From contig NZ_NTMR01000002.1 of the NCBI RefSeq assembly GCF_002307495.1, positions 1 through 64,000 on the forward strand: 64,000 nt of DNA, written 5' to 3'. The position numbers were made by a program, and so were the translations under genes. Below are positions 8,883 through 17,793 of the stretch, piece after piece. The notes beneath the pieces are model-generated. The model saw nothing but the letters and a program-made list of their open reading frames with translations, made no database searches and was not told the DNA's origin. The DNA is from Pseudomonas abyssi (GTDB lineage: Bacteria; Pseudomonadota; Gammaproteobacteria; Pseudomonadales; Pseudomonadaceae). Numbering within the stretch: position 1 is the stretch's first letter; every line of letters begins with the position of its first letter.

Positions 8883-9839
8883 ATGCCGAATCCCCAACTC
8901 AGTATTCTGGTGGTGGATGACACCAAGTTCAGTAGCGCGGTCATCGGCCACACACTGAGCCAGGCCGGCTATAACGACATTCGCTTCGCCAGCTCGGCCA
9001 TGGATGCCTTGAGCATGCATGAAGAGCGTCCCGCCAGCGTCATGGTCGCCGATTGGCTGATGCCCGAGATGGACGGCCTGGAGCTGACCACCCGCATCCG
9101 TCAACTGGACGAGCAAACCGACCATTACACCTACGTGGTACTGCTGACCGCCCGCGAAGGTGACAACGTGCTCAGCGAGGCCTTTGATCGCGGCGTCGAC
9201 GACTTCATCAGCAAGTCGTCGATGAACGAGCAATTGCTACCCCGCATTTACGCTGCCGACCGCACCTCTCAGCTGATCAACCGCCTGCTGGATGAAAACC
9301 GGCTGCTGGCTACCAACAATGCCCAGCTGGAAGAGCACAATCTGGTTGATCGCCTGACCGCCATTGGCAACCGTCGCTATCTGCTGCAGCGCCTGAGCGA
9401 CGCCCTGCGCAGCGTCGAGTCGCGCGGCGGCGCCTGCTGCCTGGTGGTCATGGGCGTACAAAACCTGCCCAACCTGAGCGAGCGCTTTGGCGATACCGTA
9501 CGCCAGGAAGTGCTCCGCGGCACCGCACGCCGCCTGCAGCAACTCGTGCGTCCGACCGACGTCATCGCGCGGGTCGACAGCAATGCCTTTGCCATCGTTA
9601 CCCTAGCTGAAGAAGCAGCCGACCTGAAGCCCGCCAGCTTCCGCCGGCTGCACGATGGCCTGAACCTCAAGGCCTTCAAGACCAGCGAAGGGTATCTGTC
9701 CATTCGCGCCGGCATGGTGCTGTGCACCTTGACCGACAAGCAGGCACTGCCCGATCCGCAACAGATGCTTGAGCAGGTCGAGACCAAACTGACCGAAGCT
9801 TACGAAACCAATCTGATTACCGAAACCCGGCTGTCCTGA
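8883..9839 (+). CDS. response regulator with degenerate GGDEF domain
   Basis: Residues 5-125 form a receiver domain with the acidic pair D12-D13, phospho-acceptor D57 and K111. A helical linker (130-155) leads to a GGDEF-fold domain starting at [12 protein letters not shown] (155-166). The signature that should read GGDEF is SNAF (residues 233-236, after D232), so diguanylate cyclase activity is not expected. A binding or scaffold role is more likely. The gene follows AGCAGGGAG. The position between yajQ and panE matches Pseudomonas, with no cognate kinase adjacent. Confidence 0.88.
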   Translation: MPNPQLSILVVDDTKFSSAVIGHTLSQAGYNDIRFASSAMDALSMHEERPASVMVADWLMPEMDGLELTTRIRQLDEQTDHYTYVVLLTAREGDNVLSEAFDRGVDDFISKSSMNEQLLPRIYAADRTSQLINRLLDENRLLATNNAQLEEHNLVDRLTAIGNRRYLLQRLSDALRSVESRGGACCLVVMGVQNLPNLSERFGDTVRQEVLRGTARRLQQLVRPTDVIARVDSNAFAIVTLAEEAADLKPASFRRLHDGLNLKAFKTSEGYLSIRAGMVLCTLTDKQALPDPQQMLEQVETKLTEAYETNLITETRLS

Positions 9840-9843
9840 GCCC

Positions 9844-10752
9844 ATGCTCTACATACTTGGTGCCGGCAGCCTCGGCCTGCTCTGGGCCGCGCGCCTGCAG
9901 CAAGCCGGTATCGCCTGCCGGGTGATCGTGCGCAACGCCCAGCAACTGGAAGCCTGGCAGCAGCGCAACAACCGCCTGCTGTTCAACGACGGCAACGGCA
10001 ACCACGCGCTGACGCTGAATTTTGAAACGCCCGATACCACGCGGATGATCCGCCACCTGATCGTCGCCACCAAGGCACACGCCGCGCTTGAGGCAGTCAG
10101 GCAGCTACGGCATCGGCTGCGCCCGGCCGGCGACATCCTGATGCTGCAAAACGGCCTTGGCTCCCAGCAGGCCGTCGCTCAGGCCTGCCGGGCGCAGCAG
10201 GTGTTCGCCGCCAGCGTGACCGACGGCGCCTGGCAACCGGCGCCGGGCGAGTTGACCTGGGCTGGACGGGGCAGCACCGTGGTTGGTCCGCTCGACAGCG
10301 GCGCGCCGTGCCCGGAATGGTTCAACCGTCTCCCGCCCGTCCTGTTCGACTGGCGCTGGCAGACCCCGATCATGCCAACGCTGTGGCGCAAGCTGGCAAT
10401 CAACTGCGCCATCAACCCCTTTACCCTGATCTACAACTGCCACAACGGCGAGGTACCAACACGGGCCGGCCCCTGGCTGGACACCTGCCTGACCGAACTG
10501 CAGGAGCTGCTGCGTGCGCAAGGCGTAACAGAAGAACTTGCCCCCTTGGTGCACGACGTCATTCGCAGCACCGCAGCCAACAGCTCTTCCATGCGTCAGG
10601 ATCTGCACGCAGGCCGGCGTACCGAAATCGACTACATCCTTGGCTACACCTGTCGCCAGGCGCGTCAGGACGGTCTGCAAGTACCCGCACTGGAACGTTT
10701 GCTCGACGCAGCTAAAGACTGTCTGCGACGGCATCAGCTACCCACCGACTGA
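9844..10752 (+). CDS. panE: putative 2-dehydropantoate 2-reductase (PanE/ApbA family)
   Basis: The 302-residue protein has an N-terminal NADP-binding Rossmann motif (LGAGSLGLLWAARL, residues 5-18), the family's VATKAH segment near 74-79, and the C-terminal helical ApbA_C domain. The catalytic Lys is in WRKLAINCAINP. It would reduce ketopantoate to pantoate in pantothenate/CoA synthesis. It starts four bases after the response-regulator stop. Family members also act on other 2-keto acids, so the substrate is inferred. Confidence 0.85.
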   Translation: MLYILGAGSLGLLWAARLQQAGIACRVIVRNAQQLEAWQQRNNRLLFNDGNGNHALTLNFETPDTTRMIRHLIVATKAHAALEAVRQLRHRLRPAGDILMLQNGLGSQQAVAQACRAQQVFAASVTDGAWQPAPGELTWAGRGSTVVGPLDSGAPCPEWFNRLPPVLFDWRWQTPIMPTLWRKLAINCAINPFTLIYNCHNGEVPTRAGPWLDTCLTELQELLRAQGVTEELAPLVHDVIRSTAANSSSMRQDLHAGRRTEIDYILGYTCRQARQDGLQVPALERLLDAAKDCLRRHQLPTD

Positions 10753-10800
10753 GCGCTGGCGGGTTAGACTCGACATTCCCACTCAACCGGAGAGCATTTC

Positions 10801-11367
10801 ATGGGCTATCGCCTCAGCAAACTCTATACGCGCACCGGCGACGGCGGCGAAACCGGCCTGGCCAACGGCGAGCGCATCAGCAAAGACCATCCACGCGTCG
10901 AGGCGATGGGCGATGTCGACGAACTCAATTGTCAGCTTGGCCTGCTGCTAAGTCAGTTGGAGGCGCCCGAACTGAGCGCGTTGAAAACCCACCTGGTGCC
11001 ACTGCAGCACCGCCTGTTCGACCTGGGTGGCGAGCTGGCCGTGCCCGGCCATGACATCATTGACGCCAGCGATGTCACGGCACTGGAAGCGCTGATTGAT
11101 CACTACAACGCATCGCTGCCACCGCTGGAAAATTTCATCCTGCCGGGCGGCTCGCCGCTGATTGCGCAGGCGCACCTGGTGCGCAGCGTATGCCGCCGTG
11201 CGGAACGTCACTATCTGGGATTGGCGGTGCAGGAGGAGGTCAACAATCAGTCGGCAATTTATCTCAACCGCCTGTCTGACCTGCTGTTTGTGGTCGCTCG
11301 CAGCATCGCGCGACTGCAGGCGACCGAAGAAGTACTCTGGGCGCCTAAGCCCAAGCCAGAGGCCTGA
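10801..11367 (+). CDS. cob(I)yrinic acid a,c-diamide / cobalamin adenosyltransferase, PduO type
   Basis: The 188-residue cytoplasmic enzyme transfers the adenosyl group of ATP to cob(I)alamin. It has the PduO N-terminal ATP-binding motif YTRTGDGGETGL (residues 9-20), GDVDELNCQLG, and the C-terminal RRAER plus YLNRLSDLLFVVAR signature. GGAGAGC precedes the start. It is convergent with the chemoreceptor gene, 33 bases away. Confidence 0.93.
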   Translation: MGYRLSKLYTRTGDGGETGLANGERISKDHPRVEAMGDVDELNCQLGLLLSQLEAPELSALKTHLVPLQHRLFDLGGELAVPGHDIIDASDVTALEALIDHYNASLPPLENFILPGGSPLIAQAHLVRSVCRRAERHYLGLAVQEEVNNQSAIYLNRLSDLLFVVARSIARLQATEEVLWAPKPKPEA

Positions 11368-11400
11368 GCACGGCGCCGCTTGCCGGCGTGCGACGCCAGC

Positions 11401-13419
11401 CTAGACCTTGAAAGCGTTGATGATACCCTGCAGCGACTGTACCAGCTGACCCATGCGGCCACTGGCGTCCTCCGCCCGGCGCGCGCCCTCTGCGGTGCGC
11501 TCGCCTGCTTCGTTGATCTGCACGATATTCTGATCGATATCGTGGCTGACCACCGTCTGCTGCTCGGCCGCTGCAGCAATCTGCTGGCTCTGGTCAACAA
11601 TCTGGGTCACCGCCTTGAGAATACTGTCGAGCCCCTGCTGCACACGCAGCGACGCATCCACCGTGGAGGCCGTCATACCGTGACTGCTGTCCATGGCTCG
11701 CACTGCGGCGCCTACGCCGTCTTGCAGGCGCACAATCATCTGCTCGATTTCTTCGGTTGACTGTTGAGTGCGACGGGCCAGGGTGCGGACCTCATCGGCG
11801 ACGACGGCAAAGCCACGGCCCTGCTCGCCGGCCCGGGCCGCCTCAATGGCCGCATTGAGCGCCAGCAGGTTGGTTTGCTCGGCAACGCCCTTGATCACGT
11901 CCAGCACCCGGCTAATCGATGCACTGTCCTCGGCCAGCTGATTGATCACGCGTACCGAGTTCGCAATCTCACCCGCCAGTTTCTCGATACCATCCACAGA
12001 GGACTCGACCAGACGACGCCCATTGAGCGTCTCGGTATTGACCTGCTCGGCGTTGTTCACCGCCAGCGCGGCACTACGCGCCACTTCCTGAGACGTGGCG
12101 GCCATTTCGTTCATGGCGGTTGCCACCTGCTCGATCTGGCTGCGTTGCGCTGCCACCGACTGGCTGCTCTCGGCGGAAATCTGCTCGACCTCGCGCGATT
12201 GCCCCTGCACCTGCCCGGAGGTGGCGCTGACCTGCTGAATCAGCTCGCGTACACGCTGAACGGTATTGTTGAAATCACTGGCAAGCGCACCCAGCTCGTC
12301 GCGGCTGTCCACCTCTACCTGCACGGTCATGTCGCCACGGGCGACCTGCCCCATCTGCTGCGACAGCCGCTTGAGGGTGCGGCGGGTCGCCATGTAGAAG
12401 CCGGCATACAGATAGATAATGACAAGCCCCACGCCCAACAGCGCAACGATCAGCACCATCATCGCCCGCTCGTTCTGCGCCAGGCGCCGGTCCAGCTGTG
12501 CGCCAAGATAATCAAAAATCGCCGTTTTCAGCGTGTAGGTAGCATCGACTTCGCTGGTGATCCGATCAAAGAACGCGCTCCAGGTGCTGTCCAGCGAAGC
12601 AGCGATAATGATGTCTTCCTCAAAGATCAGCGAGGCGTTATCAATGCTTTCGCGGCTGCGCGCTGCCGCAGCCTGCAGTGCGGCATTACCGGTTGCCCCC
12701 ACAGATTGATCCAGTGCCTGCTGGTAATCGGTACCCAACTTCTGCAGAAGCGTCACCAGCTCATCCATCTCCCGGCTGGCGTCAGAGTTGAGAAAGCCCA
12801 GCCCCATGGAGTAGGCGCCGGTTGCACGCCCCTGCCCCAAGGTCGAGGTGACCTGAGGTGTCGTGGCGATAAGCAGCTCGGTCAGCTGACGTACGTTACG
12901 GTCGAAGTCTTGCGGCAGGCCGGCGTAGGCCGCTGTGAGATTGAGCAGGCTGCCCAGACTGTCCAGCGCCTGGGCGGACATTCCGCTGCGCGAAATAATC
13001 GACTCCCGGGCAATCTCTTCATAGCTGGCAATCAACTGATCGCGCATCTGCAGCACATCGGTGGCTGCCGGATCGTCGGCATCCAGCGGCAGGTCACGCA
13101 GTTGCTGCAGCAAATCACCGCGCAGCTCGGTCAGGCGCTCTTCGATACCGGATGACTCGCCACCCTGCCCAATGCGCAGGTTGACGACATCCAGATCGCG
13201 CACCAGCTCGGCACTGCGCATGGCTTTTGACACGCCCTGCACAACCTCCAGGCTATCCAGCGCATGACGAGTCACCTCGACACGCTCATAGGACTCCTGC
13301 ACCAGCAAGGTGCTGACAATACCAAGGGGGACAAAAAACAGGACGCTGATCAAGCAGAACTTCATGCCGTAGCTGAGTCGATTCATCAACGCGATGGCAG
13401 GCGCCAGAAGACTATTCAC
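11401..13419 (-). CDS. methyl-accepting chemotaxis protein
   Basis: The 672-residue transducer has a transmembrane helix at about 21-40, a large (about 275 residues) helical periplasmic sensor region, a second transmembrane helix at about 319-343 and a HAMP domain at about 344-395. The cytoplasmic coiled-coil signalling domain has its hairpin tip near 513-548 ([20 protein letters not shown]). It feeds CheW/CheA. No C-terminal CheR-binding pentapeptide is seen. The sensor region resembles the nitrate-sensing-type helical bundle, but the ligand is unknown. A sigma-28 promoter lies 135 bases upstream. Confidence 0.95.
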   Translation of the reverse strand: MNSLLAPAIALMNRLSYGMKFCLISVLFFVPLGIVSTLLVQESYERVEVTRHALDSLEVVQGVSKAMRSAELVRDLDVVNLRIGQGGESSGIEERLTELRGDLLQQLRDLPLDADDPAATDVLQMRDQLIASYEEIARESIISRSGMSAQALDSLGSLLNLTAAYAGLPQDFDRNVRQLTELLIATTPQVTSTLGQGRATGAYSMGLGFLNSDASREMDELVTLLQKLGTDYQQALDQSVGATGNAALQAAAARSRESIDNASLIFEEDIIIAASLDSTWSAFFDRITSEVDATYTLKTAIFDYLGAQLDRRLAQNERAMMVLIVALLGVGLVIIYLYAGFYMATRRTLKRLSQQMGQVARGDMTVQVEVDSRDELGALASDFNNTVQRVRELIQQVSATSGQVQGQSREVEQISAESSQSVAAQRSQIEQVATAMNEMAATSQEVARSAALAVNNAEQVNTETLNGRRLVESSVDGIEKLAGEIANSVRVINQLAEDSASISRVLDVIKGVAEQTNLLALNAAIEAARAGEQGRGFAVVADEVRTLARRTQQSTEEIEQMIVRLQDGVGAAVRAMDSSHGMTASTVDASLRVQQGLDSILKAVTQIVDQSQQIAAAAEQQTVVSHDIDQNIVQINEAGERTAEGARRAEDASGRMGQLVQSLQGIINAFKV

Positions 13420-13554
13420 CCGAGTGTTCTCCTAAGTGTACTGCCCTGCGGTTTGGGCTATACGCCAGCTGACCTGGCGCTGATTGTTCTAGTGTTATCC
13501 GCCGACGGGAGCATGCATGCCCTGCGCCCCGTCGTTTACTGTCTCATGTTGACG

Positions 13555-13581
13555 CTATCGGCCTCAATAACAACAACTTTA
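13555..13581 (-). promoter_or_regulatory. sigma-28 (FliA) promoter of the chemoreceptor gene
   Basis: On the minus strand TAAA (13578-13581), exactly 15 bases and GCCGATAG (13555-13562) match the flagellar sigma-28 consensus TAAA-N15-GCCGATAA at all but the last base. The inferred start near 13546 leaves a leader of about 125 nt. Confidence 0.88.
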
Positions 13582-13595
13582 CTGCACCTGAGTTA

Positions 13596-14420
13596 TCAGC
13601 CCAATACCGCCAGCAGGGCAAGCACCACCGCCCACGCCAGCAAAGCACGCTTGAGCAAGGTGCGGGTATCGGCCAGCGCACCACTGTCCGCCTCATCGGC
13701 CAAGCGCCCCTCCCCCCCTGTCAACGCCGCCTCTGCGGTACGGGCAACCAGGTCATCGGCACTGACATCCCAGCTGAGCAGCGCATCTGCCAACACCTGG
13801 CGTACGTGATCAAAGTGGCCAACCAGCGCAAAGCTGGCTGCCAGCAGACGCGCTGGCAGCCACTCAAGGGCGTGCGCCAGTGCGGTAACCGGCTCGCCAG
13901 CTGGTGCATCCTGCGCCAGGCGCAAGCGCAGCAGACGATAGCCCAGCGCTCCCACCGGGCCAAGCAAAACAAACCAGAACACAGTCACGACATAACCGTG
14001 CAGTATCTCGCGCACCAGTACGGCACGCATTGCCGCCAGCACATCAGCCGAATCCCCCCCAAGCACGCCCTGCTCATGCTCGGCCACCAGCGCCGCCGCC
14101 TCAACATCGCCCCGTGCCAGCGCAGCCTCAAACCTTTCCGTCATGCGGCCCAGCGGGTCGCTTCTACCCATACAGGCAAGCAACACCAGAACATAGAACA
14201 GCAGCGTGAGAAGACCCCAGCCCTGCGTCACCAGCCAAGCCTGCAGCAACGCCACCGGCAACAGCGGCACCAACAGCAGCGCCAGACCGACCAGCGGTCG
14301 ATGCGCGATTCGGCGCTCAGCGAAGGCCACCCACAACTGCGGGATATCCAGTGGCAAGGCACGGCGAAGCGGCGTGCACCACATCAACAGGCAAACCAGT
14401 AGCAGGGCAAGAAAGTGCAT
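13596..14420 (-). CDS. ampE: AmpE, inner-membrane regulatory modulator
   Basis: The 274-residue protein has several hydrophobic helices (residues 1-17, about 44-85, 142-160 and 255-274). It matches the AmpE family linked to ampD and beta-lactamase regulation in enterobacteria and Pseudomonas. AmpE has no proven biochemical activity. Its ATG abuts the ampD stop with no gap, indicating translational coupling in an ampD-ampE operon. Confidence 0.9.
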   Translation of the reverse strand: MHFLALLLVCLLMWCTPLRRALPLDIPQLWVAFAERRIAHRPLVGLALLLVPLLPVALLQAWLVTQGWGLLTLLFYVLVLLACMGRSDPLGRMTERFEAALARGDVEAAALVAEHEQGVLGGDSADVLAAMRAVLVREILHGYVVTVFWFVLLGPVGALGYRLLRLRLAQDAPAGEPVTALAHALEWLPARLLAASFALVGHFDHVRQVLADALLSWDVSADDLVARTAEAALTGGEGRLADEADSGALADTRTLLKRALLAWAVVLALLAVLG

Positions 14421-14975
14421 TCAGATTCCTTTCGGGGTTGTCAGCGCAGCCAGGTAACGATGCCACTTGAAAGCGGCACCCGGATCGGTCTTGCGGCCCG
14501 GAGCGATAAACTCGTGGCCGGTGATACGGCTATTGGTAATCGCTGGATAGGCCTGCTGTAGCGCCTGGGTCAGGGCCAGCAGCGCGCCATACTGATGCTC
14601 AGTGTAAGGCAGCTCATCCGTGCCTTCGAGCTCGATACCGATGGAAAAATCGTTACAGTTTTCACGGCCACCATAACGAGACGCGCCCGCGTGCCAGGCG
14701 CGCTCGTCGCAGGATACAAACTGGGTAATAGCGCCACTGCGCTCGATCAGAAAGTGCGCCGATACGCGCAGCGCAGCGATCTCGGCGAAATAGGGATGTG
14801 CGGCAAGATCCAGCTGGCCGCGGAAGAAAGATTGGACGTACCCACCACCAAACTGCCCGGGCGGCAGACTGATGTTGTGGATAACGAGTAGCGACACCTC
14901 GCCGTGCGGGCGCGCATTGCAGTGTGCTGAGGGACAACGCACCACGCCTTCAAGCCAACCGTCCTGCACTCGCAT
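14421..14975 (-). CDS. ampD: 1,6-anhydro-N-acetylmuramyl-L-alanine amidase AmpD
   Basis: The 184-residue cytoplasmic zinc amidase removes the stem peptide from anhydro-muropeptides imported by AmpG. Its loss derepresses AmpC in other species. The expected zinc ligands are present as H33, H154 and D164 (VIHNIS, GHEFIAPGRKTDPG), and the RENCNDFSIGIELEG block is typical. The ATG at 14975 is chosen over the upstream GTG at 15005 because a strong GGAGAAGGG sequence precedes it. Confidence 0.95.
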   Translation of the reverse strand: MRVQDGWLEGVVRCPSAHCNARPHGEVSLLVIHNISLPPGQFGGGYVQSFFRGQLDLAAHPYFAEIAALRVSAHFLIERSGAITQFVSCDERAWHAGASRYGGRENCNDFSIGIELEGTDELPYTEHQYGALLALTQALQQAYPAITNSRITGHEFIAPGRKTDPGAAFKWHRYLAALTTPKGI

Positions 14976-15013
14976 GCCGCCCTTCTCCGCTGCTACCCAG
15001 GGCACATGCTAAC

Positions 15014-15030
15014 AGGCCGTGAAGCGGCCT
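15014..15030. terminator. small hairpin between DUF1631 gene and ampD (weak terminator candidate)
   Basis: The six-base GC stem aggccg/cggcct with loop TGAAG lies after the DUF1631 stop. It lacks a T-run, so it may only slow transcription into ampD. Confidence 0.3.
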
Positions 15031-15041
15031 GCATCAGGGGG

Positions 15042-17360
15042 TCAGGATTTTGCCTGCAGCTGCCGCAGATTGCCGATCACCGACTCCAGCGCCCGATCAA
15101 ACAACTGGTTTTCATCCAGCAGGCTGATGCGCCCCTCGTCAAAACAACGTGCCAGCTCCTGTCGACCGAACTCGGCCACTTTCAAACCATTGCGGTTCAC
15201 AAAGATGTACTTGCCACTGAAGCTGATGATTGCCGCCAGCTTACAGCGCTGGCCGGCCTTGCCATCAACCGGCTGCAACTGGAACCAGCAACCGGTACCA
15301 AGACTTTCGATCCAGCGTTGCGCGCCGACACTCGGCAGGTCATCCACTGTTTCAACCGGCGTCTCGAGCTCTTCCTGCGCCAGCACGGGCTGCTCGATGT
15401 GCACCGCTGCAACGACAACCGGCTCTTGCTCCGGTTGCGGCGCCGGCTCCCGCTCCTCAGCATCAGACGGCGATAGCTCGACGACCGGCGCCTGCATCGG
15501 AGCCTCGGCATCCGGAGCTGCATTCTCTGGGAGCCGCTGGGGCTTTTCCGCCAGTGCCAGCGCGGCGCGTTGCGACTGCGCCACTGCCTGCAACTGAGCG
15601 ACAATGGCAGCGGCATCCAGGCCCAGCAGCTCCAGTCCGCCGCGCAAGGCCGCCTCCGTCTGGCGGTTTTGTTCAATGCGCAGCTCACGACCCGCCTCAT
15701 CTACCGGCTCGACACTGACCACCAAGGCCATGGCAGTATCTCGCGCCTGCTGCCAGGCCATGGACTCCCCGCCCTCGCGCAGGAAGACCATCTGCATAAC
15801 CTGGCTCCAAGTATCGCGCAGCAGGTCCACCAGCGTAACCGGCAGCGTACGCCCAACCAGCAACCCGTTGATCTCGCGCGCCACCTCGCTGCGTGCCGCC
15901 TGAATACGCGCACGCCCTTCTTCAGCATCCCGAGTACGCTGCTCAATACGCTCGGCACGGCGCTGTTCAGTACGCAGAAACTCGGCCAAACGCTGGTTGA
16001 GGCTGTCGAACAACGCCGCGTCGGGCTCAGCCTCAGCCAACAGCTGCTCGACGATATCTTCCAGCAGCGCATGCAACTGATCACGCCGCAAGTCGTCGTG
16101 CTCATTCCACCCCATCGTGGCCCGCGATAACTCGTTTAGCAGGCGGCGCGCCGGGTGCGAGGCACGGCTGAAAAAACTCTTGTCGACAATGGCCACCCGC
16201 AGCACGGGCAGCTGCAAACGGGTAATCAGCACTTTCACCGCCGACGGCAGCTCACGATCCTCCAGAATGAAGTCAAACAGCATGGAGACCAGACTGATGA
16301 CGTCATCATCCACTCGCGCCACGGTTTTGCCACCGCCGTGACTCTTGCGCTGCTCTTGCAGCAGCGCCTGGATCTGCTGGCGCAGGCCAGCACTTCCGGC
16401 ATCACGGGTAAGGTGCTCGGGCGACACGCTCGACAAGACCTGCAGCAGCTCATTGCTCTGCATCGGCACCGCAGAGGCGCCAGACAATCCGGACAGCGCC
16501 ATATCGCCGCTGGTCATGCGCCACTTGCCAATCAGCTCGCTGAACAGCCCCAGCACTTCCTGCTGCTCCTCGCTACCATAGCCGGCACGCGCAGGGCCAG
16601 GGGCTGGTGCATCGACGCGCCCCTCGCCAGTGCCACGTGGGGCCACCGGGCGACGGGTTTGCGCCACCGGCGCCAGCCGCAGATCAGGCATCACACCAGC
16701 GTTGACCAGCGCATCATTAAGGGATTCATAGAGACTATCGATACCGTTGAGCACGCAACGCTCAAACAGCTTCAGGATGATCAGCCGCACCTTGATATTG
16801 ATATCCAGCGCCTGCAAGGCGTCGGCAAAGTGCTCGATCAGCGGGGCAGGAGCAAAGGGGCAATTACGCTCATCTACACGCTTTCTGGCCAGACTGTTGA
16901 CCCGCAGCGCAAGGTGGCTCAAGCCTGTCTGATTACGCGCAACCACACGGCTAATCATGCCATCGACGGCAACCGACTGCTCCAGCTCGTCTGGCTGCAC
17001 CAGCGACAGCGAATCCAGTTCAAAGGACACCGCCTGCACGGGAGCAGGCGCATCACTGGCCAGCTGCTCGGCAGCCAACACCACGCCGTCGCAGGTTTTT
17101 CGAATCAGGTTGGCGCGCTGCAGGCGAACGCTGCGCATGGCTTCAAAGAACAGGGTCTGCTCGGCATTGCTTGCAGCCTTGTCGGCCATCTCAAACAGCG
17201 CGTCGTCCGCCTTGTCGAAAACATCGCCAAGGCCTTGCTGCAAATAGCCGGTGGTTTGATCCCGGACCGTCAGTAGCGGCGTCGGCAACAAGGAGGCACC
17301 TGCCGACGCACGCGCCGCCAGATTGGGCTTGATGGAAACCACCTTGGGGTCCTGGGACAT
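15042..17360 (-). CDS. DUF1631 family protein
   Basis: The 772-residue protein belongs to the large, mostly helical DUF1631 family found next to ampD and nadC in Pseudomonas. Its function is unknown. Old database labels of 'thymidine phosphorylase' are not supported by the sequence. The middle (about 510-600) is charged and helix-rich, and a Pro/Glu-rich linker spans roughly 625-680. The last 90 residues form a compact domain with GCWFQL, CKLAAI and KYIFVNRNGLK, which has the look of a small beta-barrel. The ATG at 17360 follows GGAGAG. Confidence 0.85.
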   Translation of the reverse strand: MSQDPKVVSIKPNLAARASAGASLLPTPLLTVRDQTTGYLQQGLGDVFDKADDALFEMADKAASNAEQTLFFEAMRSVRLQRANLIRKTCDGVVLAAEQLASDAPAPVQAVSFELDSLSLVQPDELEQSVAVDGMISRVVARNQTGLSHLALRVNSLARKRVDERNCPFAPAPLIEHFADALQALDINIKVRLIILKLFERCVLNGIDSLYESLNDALVNAGVMPDLRLAPVAQTRRPVAPRGTGEGRVDAPAPGPARAGYGSEEQQEVLGLFSELIGKWRMTSGDMALSGLSGASAVPMQSNELLQVLSSVSPEHLTRDAGSAGLRQQIQALLQEQRKSHGGGKTVARVDDDVISLVSMLFDFILEDRELPSAVKVLITRLQLPVLRVAIVDKSFFSRASHPARRLLNELSRATMGWNEHDDLRRDQLHALLEDIVEQLLAEAEPDAALFDSLNQRLAEFLRTEQRRAERIEQRTRDAEEGRARIQAARSEVAREINGLLVGRTLPVTLVDLLRDTWSQVMQMVFLREGGESMAWQQARDTAMALVVSVEPVDEAGRELRIEQNRQTEAALRGGLELLGLDAAAIVAQLQAVAQSQRAALALAEKPQRLPENAAPDAEAPMQAPVVELSPSDAEEREPAPQPEQEPVVVAAVHIEQPVLAQEELETPVETVDDLPSVGAQRWIESLGTGCWFQLQPVDGKAGQRCKLAAIISFSGKYIFVNRNGLKVAEFGRQELARCFDEGRISLLDENQLFDRALESVIGNLRQLQAKS

Positions 17361-17793
17361 GTTTACTCTCCAGACAAGGGCACCTTGTCGTATCAACTTA
17401 TACGTCAATGCGAAATGTCTGCCCTGACAGCCTTACTCCCTGCGCCTATTTTTTGACGTCAAAACTTTACTAATTTGAAGTATACCGGGTTCGTCTTGCA
17501 AAGAACTCCCCTCCTGTCGATTTCTTGATCGGCATCACAGTTCCCCACCTCGACATCAAAGCGACACATTCAGTAACGCACGGCGCAATCCTGGTATATC
17601 CTCACTGAGGGAAGCAGTCTCGTCTCACCGCATTGGCCCGCATGGCGCCGCTCTGAGGGCAACAACCTCACGGGCGTCGCTTGCCTTGCGGAAAAGGTGA
17701 TGGCGCGCTAGCCGACCCTGGTCTACACCGGACTGACAACGACAACGAGCGCGCCACAAGCGCGCACTAGAACAACACCAGGAGCGACGTTCA
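17361..17793. promoter_or_regulatory. 433-bp divergent regulatory region (DUF1631 gene / symporter)
   Basis: The region separates the minus-strand DUF1631 gene from the plus-strand symporter. It holds a perfect 14-bp palindrome TTTTGACGTCAAAA (17451-17464) and a TATATC -10-like box (17595-17600). A GC-rich stretch of about 190 nt before the symporter start has several short inverted repeats, such as CCTCA/TGAGG (17600-17610), TGAGG/CCTCA (17655-17671) and GCGC/GCGC near 17750. I could not match it to a known riboswitch, including the glycine aptamer. Confidence 0.45.

Noticed and set aside
11764-13155. 463-codon frame antisense to the chemoreceptor gene
   Set aside because: There is no family resemblance and it overlaps a certain gene throughout.
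17600-17793. glycine riboswitch before the alanine/glycine symporter
   Set aside because: The conserved GCACCGAAGG-type core and the CTCTCAGGCA block are absent. Only generic inverted repeats are seen.
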